Of a stretch of DNA of 64,000 bases, positions 39,505 to 50,431 are shown piece after piece. Source of the stretch: Melieria omissa (taxonomy: Eukaryota > Arthropoda > Insecta > Diptera > Ulidiidae); assembly GCA_963971225.1 (NCBI GenBank), contig OZ020269.1, positions 16,315,921-16,379,920 on the forward strand, in the 5' to 3' direction. Below the pieces are notes generated by a model. It ran no database searches and was not told the origin of the DNA. It saw nothing but the letters and a program-made list of their open reading frames with translations. Both the position numbers and the translations under genes were made by a program. Position 1 is the first letter of the stretch. Every line of letters starts with the position of its first letter.

Positions 39505-40110
39505 TTTATTATACGAGGCGGACGAATTAGCCAAGGCGGGTACGTTGCTCTCCGATGCTTCGTCCTTTCTCGCTGTAGGAGCTCCTCTTGCATCAGTTAA
39601 ACTGATGCTCAAGCAATTTTACTATAAAATAGCAAAGGATTTGTGGTCTGAGGAACAGACCTGCAACATCTCCCGACAAACCGGGTCAACTTTCAACCTG
39701 AAACGGTCAAATCAGCTGCTTAACCTTAGTCGTTACTCGATAAGCATAACGGTCTTGGTGCTTACGGTACACTTTGTCATGGGTAAGCACGCTGAAAGGC
39801 TGGGTCTGCAATCCAACGACCTATGTCGAGGGTGCGGCTCTGAGAAGGAGGACGAGGACGAGACCGTTCTGCACCTGCTATGTCAATGTCCTTCTTTAGC
39901 CAGAAGAAGATTTAAATTCCTCGGCTCAGCTTTTTTCAATAGCCTAACTGGACTATCTCCTCTGAACATCAGGGACATAGTCAGATTCATCACGGAATCT
40001 TCTTGGTTCCAGGCGCGATGAGGGGGAGTAGCGCCATCCACTGTGGTATCGCAATGAGCCAATAGTTGTGCTTAAGTGAGCTTTTCACATTGAAGGCTGC
40101 CACTCCAACC
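39505..40110 (+). pseudogene. LOA-like non-LTR retrotransposon 3' fragment
   Basis: One open frame ends at 40021 (up to 199 codons, starting upstream in unrelated sequence at 39422). From about 39,510 it reads as the end of RNase H (YEADELAKAGT) and then the ORF2 C-terminus. It has NLSRYSIS, the zinc-finger-like region HAERLGLQSNDLCRGCGSE, the following VLHLLCQCPSLARRR with paired Cys/His residues, and a natural-looking stop after ESSWFQAR. After the stop come about 90 bases that look like the element's 3' untranslated end. Everything 5' of late RNase H is missing, so it is a 5'-truncated or broken copy, separate from the 24.8 kb fragment. Confidence 0.85.
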
Positions 40111-42879
40111 TAACGTAACCATTATTATTTACTTACATTTTTTTAATTTATATTTTTTTATTTATTGTAAATTAGAAATAAGAAATATGATTTTTTTTAA
40201 TTATTAAATTTATAAAATTTATGTTTCTCACAATAACTTGTTTATTTGATTATTTTTTTTAATTATGTTTTTTAATTAATATTTTTTTATTTTTGGTAAA
40301 TTAGAAAATAAATAAACAATTTTTGAATTATGATTTTTTAAATTAATATTTTTATATTCATTGCAAAGTAGAAATAATAAATACGATTTTTTAAATTCAA
40401 AAAATGTATAAAATTTATAATTCTCGCAATAAATATTTTATTTTTTTATTTTATTTTAATTTGTTTTTTATTTTAATATTTTGATATTTTTTGTAACTTA
40501 CAATATTTTTTTTTTTTTATTTTTTTTTAATAAATAATGTAATATTTCTCACAACAACTGGTTTAGTAGACTATTTTACTTGAATTATGTTCTTTAATTA
40601 ATATTTTCATATTTTTTTGTTGTAAATTAGAAAATAAATATTTTCATCAATCAATTTCAATCATTATTTCCTAAATAGAGATTTCTCACAATAACTGAAT
40701 TATTTGACTATTTTAATAATATTTTTTATCAATCGATTTCTTTTTTGAACCAACGACGATGGCATAGTCTTGTTTGTTTCTTATTGAATTATGATTTTTT
40801 AATTAGTACTTTGATATTTTTTTTTGGTAAATTAGAAAATTAATAAGCATTTCTGTAATTATGATTAATTTAACTAATATTTTGATATCTCTCAAAATAA
40901 TTGATTTATTTAACAATTTTATTCATTTTTTATCAATCGATTTCATTTGTTTTAGCCACAACATTTTCATTATTTTGTTTACAAATACTCTGCACAGCAT
41001 TGCAAAGAATTGCCAACACAGATCATAGAAATGGCTGGAAATCAAACACCAACAAAGTGAAAAAGGGAATTTTCAGCTGGCAACGCTGTAGGTAAACAAA
41101 TAAGTATTCCTATTGATAGCTGCTGCAAAAACACCAAAATAAGGACAATGAATGCGCTGCATGCGACACGGGGCCGCTGCATTAATTATGCAAGGCGCAA
41201 AAATCAATTGAACCAGTTAAGAGTTCATTCACACATTTTTAGCATTTTGCTATTTTAACTTACAGTGTTTTTGTTGCTGTGTTTTGTTAACTCCTTGTGG
41301 CAGCTTTACACAAACAGCACTCGCAGCAAACTTTCAAACTATAGTTTACAATATTTTTTAATTTAATTTTTCACATGGCATAATTGCACCGAAAGCCAGC
41401 ACTAAGGAGTGACACAATTTGTGGGTAGCAAAAATCACACAGTGAACACTGACAACGCTACACGTTCTGGTCTGCAGGGATAATGCCCTGGGGAGAAGTT
41501 GGCGCAGTTGATTTCCGCATTAATTGCAGTTCAAAGCCATTTCGTTGGCTACTTTCACTGCAACCAAACCGAACACGGCGCCGGATTTTAATTTTAGTAG
41601 TCGTTTTTAATTTTCACACAACACATTTAGAGATTTTCTAAAATTTTGCAAAATAACACGGAAATTTTTCACTACCAATTGAATTGGATGACAGACAGCT
41701 GAACGTTTGTTTCAATTCCGCGCATTCTCAGCAACGGTAGAGAGCAGACTCAGCGCGGAGAGTAAGTGAGCAAATGTCAAATTTTGCAATAGTTAAGGGT
41801 GGTTGGCGCACGGTCGACTGTTGTTCGTGAATGCAGCAGAGTGAAAAAACATTGATTGTTGATAATGTTGTGCTCGCTGGGTCGTAAATTTTGACAGTTC
41901 TAGGGGGTGAATAGCGCATGCGCGCTCTCAACAGTGTTTCACTGATTCCATTCGGCGTCCGGCACCCCTCAGGGCGCAGTGTTTCGCTTTCACTTTGACT
42001 CCCTGCGAAAAAGGGTTGCACCGTTGGTTTCACCTGGGCCGGCAGCAGCTCGTGGCACGCAATCGAAACAGTCACTTGGCCGTTTTCACCTGCTGTTTAG
42101 TGCTGGGCGCTGTTTTTGCAACCCATCATCTCACTCCCCCCACCCCGCCCCTCAACTTTCGTTCTATAATGCCAGTTCTCTGCTCTAAGCAGTTTTATTG
42201 CCTTTTCATTGCTTTGCAATTGACAGCGAACGCATTGGCTTTGATTTTAATTTCAGATCATCGATTCCACTGAAATTGATTCGTTGCTGTGCTGTGGCAT
42301 TTGCTGACATTTTATCAGACGCACTGCTGCTGGCCATGAATATGCATTTTGTGGCAATAAAGTATTTCTTGTTGGAAAGTGCTTTTCGCCGTTAAAATAC
42401 AAACACATTTTGCATTATTTATGCTGGAGAGTTTTTACATAGAGAGTAACTTACTACAACTTGGAATAAAGCGGAAGTGTTGTTCATGAAGTACCAATTT
42501 GTAGATTAGCTTGTTTGACCCTGTTTGTTTGAGTGGTCAATGAAGTTTTAAGGATTTTAAAATTTCTTTGATTTAACCCTCAAGTACCACCGAATTATTT
42601 CCATGCTATGGAAGATGCCTATCCAATTCCCAGGACATTCTCGTGAATTGTTACCTTTGTTACGGGTTTTGAGTTCGCCTATTATGATGTAAGCGGCCTG
42701 ATAGAGTACAAGCTTTAGTTCAATAGGCCATCCTATAGTCCTATGAGCAGAGTAAGCAGAACAGAGCAGAATAACAATGGAGTTCGATGAGTTCCGAAAT
42801 ACTGTAATTGTTTTTCTTGTTCACTTCTCCTGGGAATATAGGGCCGGAACAAGGACATTGGTTACGCTAATTGGTTATG
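40111..42879. other. non-coding; very AT-rich at 40.1-40.95 kb, richer in GC at 41.4-42.4 kb
   Basis: The first part repeats tgattttttaaattaatattttt...gtaaattagaaa(a/t)aa-like phrases and may be another degenerate array. At 41,700-42,380 conflicting ORFs of 65-115 codons occur on both strands. A candidate donor (gcggagagtaagtgagc, about 41,755-41,771) follows a compact GC-rich stretch and could mark an untranslated first exon, but this is weak. Confidence 0.35.
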
Positions 42880-43063
42880 CTTTTGTGCCCGAGTAGGTGA
42901 TTGGTCTGCTGTTGATGGGGCTGCCATCTATTACCGCTTAGGAACGAGGTCTCCAATATTGTGAGCTACCGCTTATAGCGCCATCTGTTGTGTAAGGGAT
43001 GTGAAAACAGGATGGTTGGGGACTTCGCTAAGATCGGTTTGGTGCGCTGTTTTCGTTAATACC
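42880..43063 (-). repeat. dispersed repeat, copy 3 (reversed, partial)
   Basis: Read on the minus strand it matches the 12.6 and 12.9 kb copies, with caccaaaccgatcttagcga, ccaaccatcctgtt, acaacagatggcgctat, ctcgttcctaagcgg and atagatggcagcc in the same order. It covers only about the first two thirds of the longer copies. Confidence 0.75.
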
Positions 43064-43533
43064 CTTCTCCGCTTACAGCCGGCGCTGGTGCACCGTATAA
43101 TTGTACATTTGTTTTCTGCATGATTGCGCGTTTTATTGTCTGTTATCTGAGGGTCGAAATTTTTGAGCTGGGGTGTGGTCTTGAGCCAAGGAATGTTTAT
43201 AGGTCAGGAAAAATTTGAAAAATTGGAAGATTGCGAGACCATGCACCAGGTAGGAGTTGAATCCACGTTTTAACTTTAAAATAGTTCCTGAGATAGTAGT
43301 TTTGAAACAAATATTTATATCGAGGAATTTCGAGGTCGTTGTGGATAAAAATGTCTCCAATTCTGTTGAAAGTGTTATGGTGCTTTGATATCCAATACAA
43401 CTCTTAAACCTAATCCTTATTCTCTGCATTTCCTGTATCTAGAAATAAAAAATTCGTATGCCTGATATATCTAACGTTCATGATATTCCGTGATCTTCCC
43501 TCTGAGTGGTGGGAGTGATGTGACCTTTCGTTA
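43064..43533. other. non-coding spacer before the LTR retrotransposon
   Basis: Two overlapping minus-strand ORFs (98 and 67 codons, 43,133-43,429) have no recognisable domain. The sequence could be old repeat DNA. The last four bases before the LTR element are CTCG (43534-43537). Confidence 0.4.
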
Positions 43534-43537
43534 CTCG

Positions 43538-44121
43538 TGTAGTGGTACCGTGTAACCACTTATGCCAACCCTGACAAGTCATGCTGCACTCAAGCACAAA
43601 TGTGTCAAAGTGTCAAATAGCAACGCGCGCACGACACAAGCGACACTCAAGTGGCTAAGCCAGCGGCGTGCCATCCGACACGACTGACCGCAGTGCAGTG
43701 TCCCACATATGGAACATGCACTGATCGGCACTCTGTGTGATGTCACCTACCGCAGGGCAATGGCACTTGAGGAAAAGTGCTGAACTGACCGAAAGGGTCC
43801 CGTGACGCTGATTGGTCACACTTCCGCGACACTGGAAAATCGGGCGGAGCATTGGAAATGCTCAGCCGTATAACAGTTTCTAAATTTTGTATTTAAGACA
43901 CGGAAATTGAAAAATAAAAGCAGCTTCTTGAGAATAGACAAACCGTGCGTTTCTCTTGGTTGCTCACACACATAGGCACTTTGGCCATAAAATAATTGGC
44001 GTGACCCGCCGCTTCAAATAGGTCAACCCGAACGCTACTGACGTCGGACAAACCAAAAGCGGTCACAACAAACTTTATACCCGACCTCTGTTCTACCACA
44101 CCCGACTCCTGTTCCACCACA
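43538..44121 (+). repeat. 5' LTR
   Basis: 584 bases, TGTAGTGGTACCG...CCACCACA. A polyadenylation signal AATAAA lies at 43913-43918. No difference from the 3' LTR was seen by eye, including identical 65-codon reverse frames in both. Confidence 0.95.
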
Positions 44122-44140
44122 TGGCGATCCTGCCACTTGC
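44122..44140 (+). other. primer-binding site
   Basis: The sequence TGGCGATCCTGCCACTTG starts directly at the LTR edge. The TGGCGA start is like the tRNA-Arg primer sites of mdg1/412 elements, but the remainder differs, so the exact tRNA is not assigned. Confidence 0.55.
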
Positions 44141-44283
44141 GACCAAACCTGGAACACCCACCAATAAATGAAAACCCACAGTAACACCGGTCCTGCCAGA
44201 CCATAACTATCGACCACTACATTTGAAAATTTAAAAAGGCAAACCCACCGTTCACATCCACAAACTCCATCATTCACCCAGGA

Positions 44284-44637
44284 ATGACAACGCAAGAAGA
44301 AATCGACGCAGTATTCGAAAAGTGGGTCCGAGCCGTACAGCAGCAAGAATACGTCCCAGAGAGCGTCATACCGACAACATCGACGCCACCCGTATATACG
44401 CCCACACCAAAATCAGCCGGTCCGAGGGCCATCACAATCGAAGAGTACAAGGCGAGGAACTGCAAAACAAAACCCCAAACAGCAGAGGCCCCAACGACAG
44501 CAAAGAAACGACGCGCCAGAGGCGGAAAAAAGGTTGCAGCAAGAAGAGAGAAAGCAATATTGTACAAACTGATCCCCGTAACAACAGACCGGGACCTTAA
44601 ACGCAACTTAATTGATAAATTGAAAACCCTGCACTAA
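44284..44637 (+). CDS. small ORF upstream of gag (117 codons), retrotransposon
   Basis: This frame is the first after the primer site. The product has an acidic start, a Pro/Thr-rich middle, then a basic segment (KKRRARGGKKVAARREKA). No known domain is recognised. The stop TAA at 44635-44637 overlaps the ATG of the next ORF (TAATG), so the second frame could be translated by termination-reinitiation. Elements of the mdg1/412 lineage are known to carry extra ORFs ahead of gag, but their function is unknown to me. Confidence 0.55.
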   Translation: MTTQEEIDAVFEKWVRAVQQQEYVPESVIPTTSTPPVYTPTPKSAGPRAITIEEYKARNCKTKPQTAEAPTTAKKRRARGGKKVAARREKAILYKLIPVTTDRDLKRNLIDKLKTLH

Positions 44638-44843
44638 TGGGCACGAAACCAAGCAAGGAAGAGATTATTGTTGCAAACAATAATGCAGCGAGCGCAGCAC
44701 AATCAACAGCAGCGACAAACAATACAAATTTAACATATATTTTAAGTATCATAGTATTAATACTAGTATTCATTCAAATCAACGCACATTATAAGAATTA
44801 CATTAAGAAACACACAAAAACCATACATGTAACTCAGGTTTAA
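44637..44843 (+). CDS. small ORF, myristoylation-type start and one membrane segment (68 codons)
   Basis: The protein starts MGTKPSKE, which fits the N-myristoylation pattern (Gly at 2, Ser at 6). It then has an Ala/Asn/Thr-rich stretch and one hydrophobic segment (LTYILSIIVLILVFI, about residues 32-46), followed by a short basic tail with several Lys. This suggests a small lipid-anchored, single-pass membrane protein. Its start overlaps the previous stop codon. There is no hit to a family that I can name; a role at membranes in particle assembly or release is only a guess. Confidence 0.5.
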   Translation: MGTKPSKEEIIVANNNAASAAQSTAATNNTNLTYILSIIVLILVFIQINAHYKNYIKKHTKTIHVTQV

Positions 44844-44923
44844 ATAAATATAAATGATTTAGAAACAAATATCTCACTATGCAAAATCTACACATAAGCT
44901 CGTAATCTTACAATATAGAAAGC

Positions 44924-45141
44924 ATGGACAGGAAAAACAGACAACATAGGTACGAAAATATTTCGACACAAGGAAATATAGTATTAGAAATTGAAGAAAT
45001 AGACGAACATAAACAGTTAGAATATTTGGAAAAACTTTGGAGGACAATAGAAATGCCACGGACACCAACATTAGAGGACGTTAGGAATCCTACAACACTA
45101 GAGGAGGAGACAGTACGTATGCTAAACATGTTCAATCTTCG

Positions 45142-45148
<7 letters not shown>
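44924..45148 (+). CDS. small acidic ORF (74 codons), retrotransposon
   Basis: A short, charged, Glu-rich product with no recognised domain. It ends just inside a run of 31 A (45147-45177), which supplies its stop region. It may be real or it may be part of a longer frame interrupted by the A-run, since homopolymers are prone to length change and sequencing error. Confidence 0.3.
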
Positions 45149-45180
<32 letters not shown>

Positions 45181-45204
45181 AGAAAAAAAATGAGCGACAT
45201 GTAA

Positions 45205-45504
45205 ATGGAGGACATTTTAGACGAACTAAATAGAACCCTAACAAACTTGAGAAAAACACCAAAAAGAACATACACGCAGGAGACATTAACGACAAAACAA
45301 CAAGCCGTAGTCGCTTTAAAACAACGCTTTGAAGAACTAATAATTGAACACACAGATAAAGACTACATAGCTGGCATAAAAATTGCTTTCAACAAAACGT
45401 ACGAAAACACCATACAAATACTACAACAGAAACTAACGGATACTTTACAAAGGAAAAACATCCGCCAACCACAATGGCAGCATTTAATATCGAAACGGCT
45501 ATGA
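45205..45504 (+). CDS. ORF overlapping gag start, likely Gag N-terminal region
   Basis: 99 codons, predicted mostly helical, with heptad-like Leu/Ile spacing. It overlaps the first 31 bases of the gag ORF in another frame. The gag frame itself is open upstream of its ATG back to 45360, so the overlap of the two open frames is about 145 bases. Adding this product to the 338-codon gag would give a length nearer to typical Gag proteins of this lineage. It could be a separate protein, the true Gag N-terminus reached through a frameshift, or the result of a base error. Confidence 0.5.
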   Translation: MEDILDELNRTLTNLRKTPKRTYTQETLTTKQQAVVALKQRFEELIIEHTDKDYIAGIKIAFNKTYENTIQILQQKLTDTLQRKNIRQPQWQHLISKRL

Positions 45505-46490
45505 AAGCCATCCCGAACTTCACAGGGAATTTCAAAGAGCTGGATACTTTCACGAAGATAACAGAACTAATATACAAAAAATTGGATGCTACTGGCAAAA
45601 CAGAACTGCTAGAATTCGTATTCTACGCAAAACTGAGCCTCACAACTAGAACGGCAATCGGCCATAACATACCAAAAACGCTTGAAGAACTGACCATACT
45701 TCTGAACGAACGATACAAGAGTACGAACACGATACCCCAGCTCCAGAACCAACTATCATACCTCGTCCAAGGAGGTCTAGACATAAATACGTACAAGAAC
45801 AAGATCCTTAACCTAATAGCAGAGCTAAACAAATTACAAACAGATCAAGCCGGCTCCGAACTAACCACTATAGAACGAAATATAATTACAAAACTCAACG
45901 AGCAATACAGTCTCACCGTATTTAAAAATGGACTAAACGACGAATACAAGCAAACCATTTTCGCAGCCATGCCAACAAATTTTAATAAAGCAGTCGAATT
46001 AGCCCTAGAACTAGAAAAGGACAACAAACAAACACGGGCAAGAGTGATGTTCATTAACAGGAACAGCAACAATCGAAACAACAACCAAAACAGAGCAAAC
46101 CACAGAAATTCTAACCAACAAGACAACAACAGATATCAAAACAACAACAATGCTAGAAACAACAACAACTACAGGAACAACAGCCAACAAGCTAACTACA
46201 ACCCCAGAAACAATCAGAACAACAGCAACTATCAAACAAATTCTCGCAACGCATCCAACAACGGCAGACCAAACAGTCACACTGCTAACACGAATTTCAA
46301 TTACAGAAATCAGAACCAAAGGAACTATAACCAAAACAACAGAAACTTCAACCAAAACTCAAGATACAACAACAATGCAAACAGAAACCAAAATTTCAAC
46401 AACCATGGTCGCCCTACACACATCAATTATATTCAGGAAAACCCGGGCGACCCGGAGGAAGACAACCACATTCCTCCGGGGGAGCAATAA
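45474..46490 (+). CDS. gag: Gag capsid/nucleocapsid-like protein
   Basis: 338 codons. Residues about 1-195 are helical and resemble the capsid region of Ty3/gypsy Gag proteins (IPNFTGNFKELDTF near the start is a typical opening). Residues about 200-320 are extremely Asn/Arg/Gln-rich and probably bind RNA. There is no Cys in the protein, so no CCHC zinc knuckle, as in several insect gypsy-group elements. The C-terminus overlaps the pol frame from 46331 to 46490. Gag would form the particle around the RNA. Confidence 0.85.
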   Translation: MAAFNIETAMKAIPNFTGNFKELDTFTKITELIYKKLDATGKTELLEFVFYAKLSLTTRTAIGHNIPKTLEELTILLNERYKSTNTIPQLQNQLSYLVQGGLDINTYKNKILNLIAELNKLQTDQAGSELTTIERNIITKLNEQYSLTVFKNGLNDEYKQTIFAAMPTNFNKAVELALELEKDNKQTRARVMFINRNSNNRNNNQNRANHRNSNQQDNNRYQNNNNARNNNNYRNNSQQANYNPRNNQNNSNYQTNSRNASNNGRPNSHTANTNFNYRNQNQRNYNQNNRNFNQNSRYNNNANRNQNFNNHGRPTHINYIQENPGDPEEDNHIPPGEQ

Positions 46491-49400
46491 CAAATGAACG
46501 AAGAATTTACCTAATATCAGAGAATCTAACAAACTATGTCACACTGAAATGCCACCAATTTAATAAACCGTTAACATTCCTCATTGATACCGGAGCAGAC
46601 ATATCACTGTGTAAAACAAACAACGATGACAGCCTTGAGATCAACACAGAAAACACATGTAAACTAACAGGAATATCCACACATAAAATAGACTCACTGG
46701 GAACATTAAAACTGACATTCCCACTACGAAAAACAAAAACAGAATTGAATTTCCACATAGTCAATGAAGAATTCCCAATCGTAACTAATGGAATCATAGG
46801 AAGAGACTTTTTGCTCAAATACATGTGCAAAATAGACTACGAAACCCTCACACTAACAATGATAATAAATGAAGAAGAACACATATTTCCTATAACAACC
46901 AAACCACCGCCACACACCTCACACACAATACCGCCAAGATGTGAAGTAATACTACCTATCAGCATGAATATTCAAGAAGACAGTGTAATACTAAACCAAG
47001 AACTTGCAAACGGAGTATTTTTGGCAAATTCCATCGCACCAGCAAAAGGCAAATGCCACGTAAAAATAATCAATACAACAGATAAAACAATAACAGTAAA
47101 AAACATCCGACCAGAAACAGAAAACTTGTCTAATTACACAATAATGAAAACAAACTACAACACCAACAGTCCAAACAATGAACGATTCAGAAATCTAATA
47201 TCAACACTCAAACTAGACAACCTAGACGAACAAACAGAAGCAGAGCTTAAAACCATCTTTCGAAAATATCAATCAGTTTTCCACCTGGAGGGAGAAGAAA
47301 TTACAACAAATAATTTCTACACTCAACAACTTAACCTAGAAGACTCCACACCGGTATATATAAAAAACTACAGATTACCGCAAACACAGCAGGAAGAGAT
47401 AAAGAACCAAGTACAAAAATTAATAGACAGCGATATCATAGAACCATCAACTAGCCCATACAACGCACCTCTACTACTAGTACCAAAGAAAAGCGAAGAT
47501 AATACGAAAAAATGGCGATTGGTCGTAGACTACAGAAAACTGAACGACAAAATAATAAATGATAAATTCCCGTTAACACGCCTAGAAGATGTTCTTGACA
47601 TACTTGGCAGAGCAAAATACTTTTCAACATTAGACATGACCAGCTCCTTCCACCAAATACCATTGGACCAAGATTCACGACCACCCACCGCATTTTCAAC
47701 ACAAGATGGACACTACCAATTCAAAAGACTACCGTTTGGCCTCAAGATATCTTCGAACAGTTTTCAGCGCATGCTAACCCTAGCACTAAGTGGATTAAGC
47801 TCAGAAGCATTCCTCTATGTTGATGATATAATCGTATTTGGTTGTTCATTAAAACACCACAACGAAAATTTGATTAAAGTTTTTGACCGACTACAACAGT
47901 ACAACTTGAAATTAAATGCAAGCAAATGCCAATTTCTAAAACCAGAAGTAATCTACCAAGGACATTTAATCACAGACAAAGGCATCAGAACAGATCCAAC
48001 AAAATGCGAAGCAGTACTAAAGTATCCAACACCAGCGAATGCTGATGAAGTCCGTCGATTTGTAGCATTTTGCAACTACTACAGACGCTTCATACCAGAA
48101 TTCGCATCAATAGTAAAATGTCTTAACTCTCTCCTTAAGAAAGGTACACCTTTCATTTGGACAGACGAGTGCAAGACAGCTTTCGAAACATTAAAGCAGA
48201 AGTTAACAAACACACCAATATTACAATATCCAGATTTCAACAAAACCTTCATATTAACAACAGACGCTTCAGACTTCGCCCTAGGAGCAGTATTATCCCA
48301 AGGAGAAATTGGACATGACCTTCCCATTTCATATGCAAGCAAATCACTACAGAAACACGATATCAATAAACCAATAATAGAAAAGGAACTTTTAGCAATA
48401 CATTGGGGAATAAACTACTTTAGACCGTACCTCTACGGAAGAAAATTCATCGTAGTCACAGACCACAGACCACTGGTATCTCTGTTCTCACACAAAAATC
48501 CATCATCAAAAATGACAAGAATCAGACTAGACTTATCTGATTACGACTTTGAAATCATATACAAACAAGGAAAAATCAACACAAATGCAGATGCTTTATC
48601 ACGCATAAAAATCGACAGCGACACACTAAAAGCAATGATTCCAACACATGAAGATAACGTAAATGACGGCAAACAAAATGAAATTTTAGCGATTACAAGG
48701 AGCAAGGCAGCAACATTAAGAGCAAAAGAAAATTCTACAATACATGAAGATATTATGCACAATGAAAAAAATGAGAATATTTATGAAGACTATGGTACCA
48801 GAACACGCGACAATAGGAAGGACATATCTCAAGAGCCTGCGCAACTCTACATATGGGAATGTACCTCTATGAACGACGTGAAGAATATGAAGAAATTGAA
48901 ATTTGAAATAAAAGAAAAGCATCGGCCGATGATACATATTGATAATTATGAAGTGCACGTGACTTGTAGCGATGACCCTTTGAATCTAGATTCAATGTTG
49001 GAGAAACTACACAGTTCACTAAAGAACCTGCATATAAAGGAGCTAGCCCTTTGCAGAGAAAATTTTAAATTTGAAAATATTACAATGAATGCATTCAAAA
49101 AGAAATACAATGAATTAAATAAAGATAAATGCTCGCCTATAAAAATACTAATATACAACGCTCCACGACATATTCAAAGTAAACTACAACAATATAAACT
49201 AATAGACGAATATCATAACGCTAGCACAGCCGGACATTTAGGAATCAGAAAAACAATTTTAAAATTAAAACAACGCTATGCATGGAAAAACATGCGACAA
49301 ATGGTAAAAGAATTTGTAAACAATTGCTTGACCTGCTGCAAGAATAAAACAATTAAGCACACAAAAGAAGAAATGGTCAAAACAGACACGCCAGCAACAA

Positions 49401-50227
49401 GTTTCGAAACCATTACCATTGACACAGTCGGACCATTAAGAATATCAAATGGATTCCGCTACATACTCACAATGCAATGCGATTTAACAAAATTTATTAT
49501 TGCACACCCGATGGAAACCAAGGACGCACGCTCGACAGCAAAAACGCTTGTAGAACAGTTCATTCTCAAGTACGGTTGTTTTAAAACATTGAAATCCGAC
49601 CGAGGCACCGAGTTTACGAACGAGCTAATGCACAACATATGCCAATTACTCAACATACGACAAATTTTTTCGACACCCTACCACCACCAAACAATAGGGG
49701 CACTTGAAAGAAATCACAGAACACTACACGAGTACCTACTGGCATTCACAGACGAACATGAATGGGATAGGTGGGTACCATACTATACATTCGCATACAA
49801 TACGACACCACATGTTGAAACGCTCTACTCACCGTACGAGTTAGTTTTCGGCAAATTACCGTCATTACCGAGTGACATAACAAACAAACACGACAAGATT
49901 TATGACTTTGACAACTACGCCAACGAACTAAAAGTTAGGCTGAAAACATCCATAGATAAGGCTAGGAATATGATAGAAATAGCTAAACATAAGAGACAAA
50001 CTAATTACAATAAAAATATCAATAATACACAGTTAAGGATAGGAGATTTAGTTTTTGTTAAATTAGAATCAAGTAAGAAGTTACAAAGTCCTTACCACGG
50101 ACCGTACAAGATTATAGATAGAAATGGAGTAAACTCCACCCTAGATATAAATGGTAAGCATAAGACATTACATAACAATAATCTTAAGAAATTTTTAGGA
50201 AATAATGACATAGCAAGTAACAACTAA
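46331..50227 (+). CDS. pol: Pol polyprotein: protease, reverse transcriptase, RNase H, integrase
   Basis: The frame is open from 46331 and lies in -1 relation to gag; the first in-frame ATG is only at 46745, after the protease. The protease site LIDTGAD is at about 46,580-46,600. RT has the box FLYVDDIIVF (about 47,810-47,840), with FKRLPFGLKISSNSF before it. RNase H has LTTDASDFALGAVLSQ (about 48,255-48,300). Integrase has an HHCC-type zinc region (HNAS..GHLG ... CLTCCK, about 49,215-49,340), the DDE residues in TIDTVGPL, LKSDRGTEF and HQTIGALERN, and a GPY/F module (YHGPYKI, about 50,095). All catalytic motifs are present and uninterrupted. A slippery heptamer AAATTTC at 46391-46397 is the likely frameshift site. 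Confidence 0.95.
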   Translation, partial: PKQQKLQPKLKIQQQCKQKPKFQQPWSPYTHQLYSGKPGRPGGRQPHSSGGAITNERRIYLISENLTNYVTLKCHQFNKPLTFLIDTGADISLCKTNNDDSLEINTENTCKLTGISTHKIDSLGTLKLTFPLRKTKTELNFHIVNEEFPIVTNGIIGRDFLLKYMCKIDYETLTLTMIINEEEHIFPITTKPPPHTSHTIPPRCEVILPISMNIQEDSVILNQELANGVFLANSIAPAKGKCHVKIINTTDKTITVKNIRPETENLSNYTIMKTNYNTNSPNNERFRNLISTLKLDNLDEQTEAELKTIFRKYQSVFHLEGEEITTNNFYTQQLNLEDSTPVYIKNYRLPQTQQEEIKNQVQKLIDSDIIEPSTSPYNAPLLLVPKKSEDNTKKWRLVVDYRKLNDKIINDKFPLTRLEDVLDILGRAKYFSTLDMTSSFHQIPLDQDSRPPTAFSTQDGHYQFKRLPFGLKISSNSFQRMLTLALSGLSSEAFLYVDDIIVFGCSLKHHNENLIKVFDRLQQYNLKLNASKCQFLKPEVIYQGHLITDKGIRTDPTKCEAVLKYPTPANADEVRRFVAFCNYYRRFIPEFASIVKCLNSLLKKGTPFIWTDECKTAFETLKQKLTNTPILQYPDFNKTFILTTDASDFALGAVLSQGEIGHDLPISYASKSLQKHDINKPIIEKELLAIHWGINYFRPYLYGRKFIVVTDHRPLVSLFSHKNPSSKMTRIRLDLSDYDFEIIYKQGKINTNADALSRIKIDSDTLKAMIPTHEDNVNDGKQNEILAITRSKAATLRAKENSTIHEDIMHNEKNENIYEDYGTRTRDNRKDISQEPAQLYIWECTSMNDVKNMKKLKFEIKEKHRPMIHIDNYEVHVTCSDDPLNLDSMLEKLHSSLKNLHIKELALCRENFKFENITMNAFKKKYNELNKDKCSPIKILIYNAPRHIQSKLQQYKLIDEYHNASTAGHLGIRKTILKLKQRYAWKNMRQMVKEFVNNCLTCCKNKTIKHTKEEMVKTDTPATSFETITIDTVGPLRISNGFRYILTMQCDLTKFIIAHPMETKDARSTAKTLVEQFILKYGCFKTLKSDRGTEFTNELMHNICQLLNIRQIFSTPYHHQTIGALERNHRTLHEYLLAFTDEHEWDRWVPYYTFAYNTTPHVETLYSPYELVFGKLPSLPSDITNKHDKIYDFDNYANELKVRLKTSIDKARNMIEIAKHKRQTNYNKNINNTQLRIGDLVFVKLESSKKLQSPYHGPYKIIDRNGVNSTLDINGKHKTLHNNNLKKFLGNNDIASNN
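46391..46397 (+). promoter_or_regulatory. candidate -1 ribosomal frameshift site (A AAT TTC)
   Basis: In the gag frame the codons read CAA AAT TTC, giving A AAT TTC, which has the X XXY YYZ form. It lies within the 160-base gag/pol overlap, and a slip there leads from gag into the open pol frame. No downstream RNA structure was computed. Confidence 0.6.
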
Positions 50228-50431
50228 AATTGTACAGACCAAAAACATAAAATATATACATTTATTGCCCTAAGAATTGAAAATAGCATAGAAACACAAC
50301 ATACATATCCAAAACACACCAAAATTATCATAAATAATGTAAGCTAAGCATTTCCAAATCCACCTCCGAAAACCCCGACCGCTATCTTAAAAAATTATTC
50401 CAAGTAATAATTTTTCGCTTAAGGGCAATGG
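50228..50431 (+). other. 3' untranslated part and weak polypurine tract
   Basis: Between the pol stop and the right LTR there are about 200 AT-rich bases without an env frame. The last purine-rich piece before the LTR is AAGGGCAATGG (50421-50431), a possible but impure polypurine tract. Confidence 0.5.
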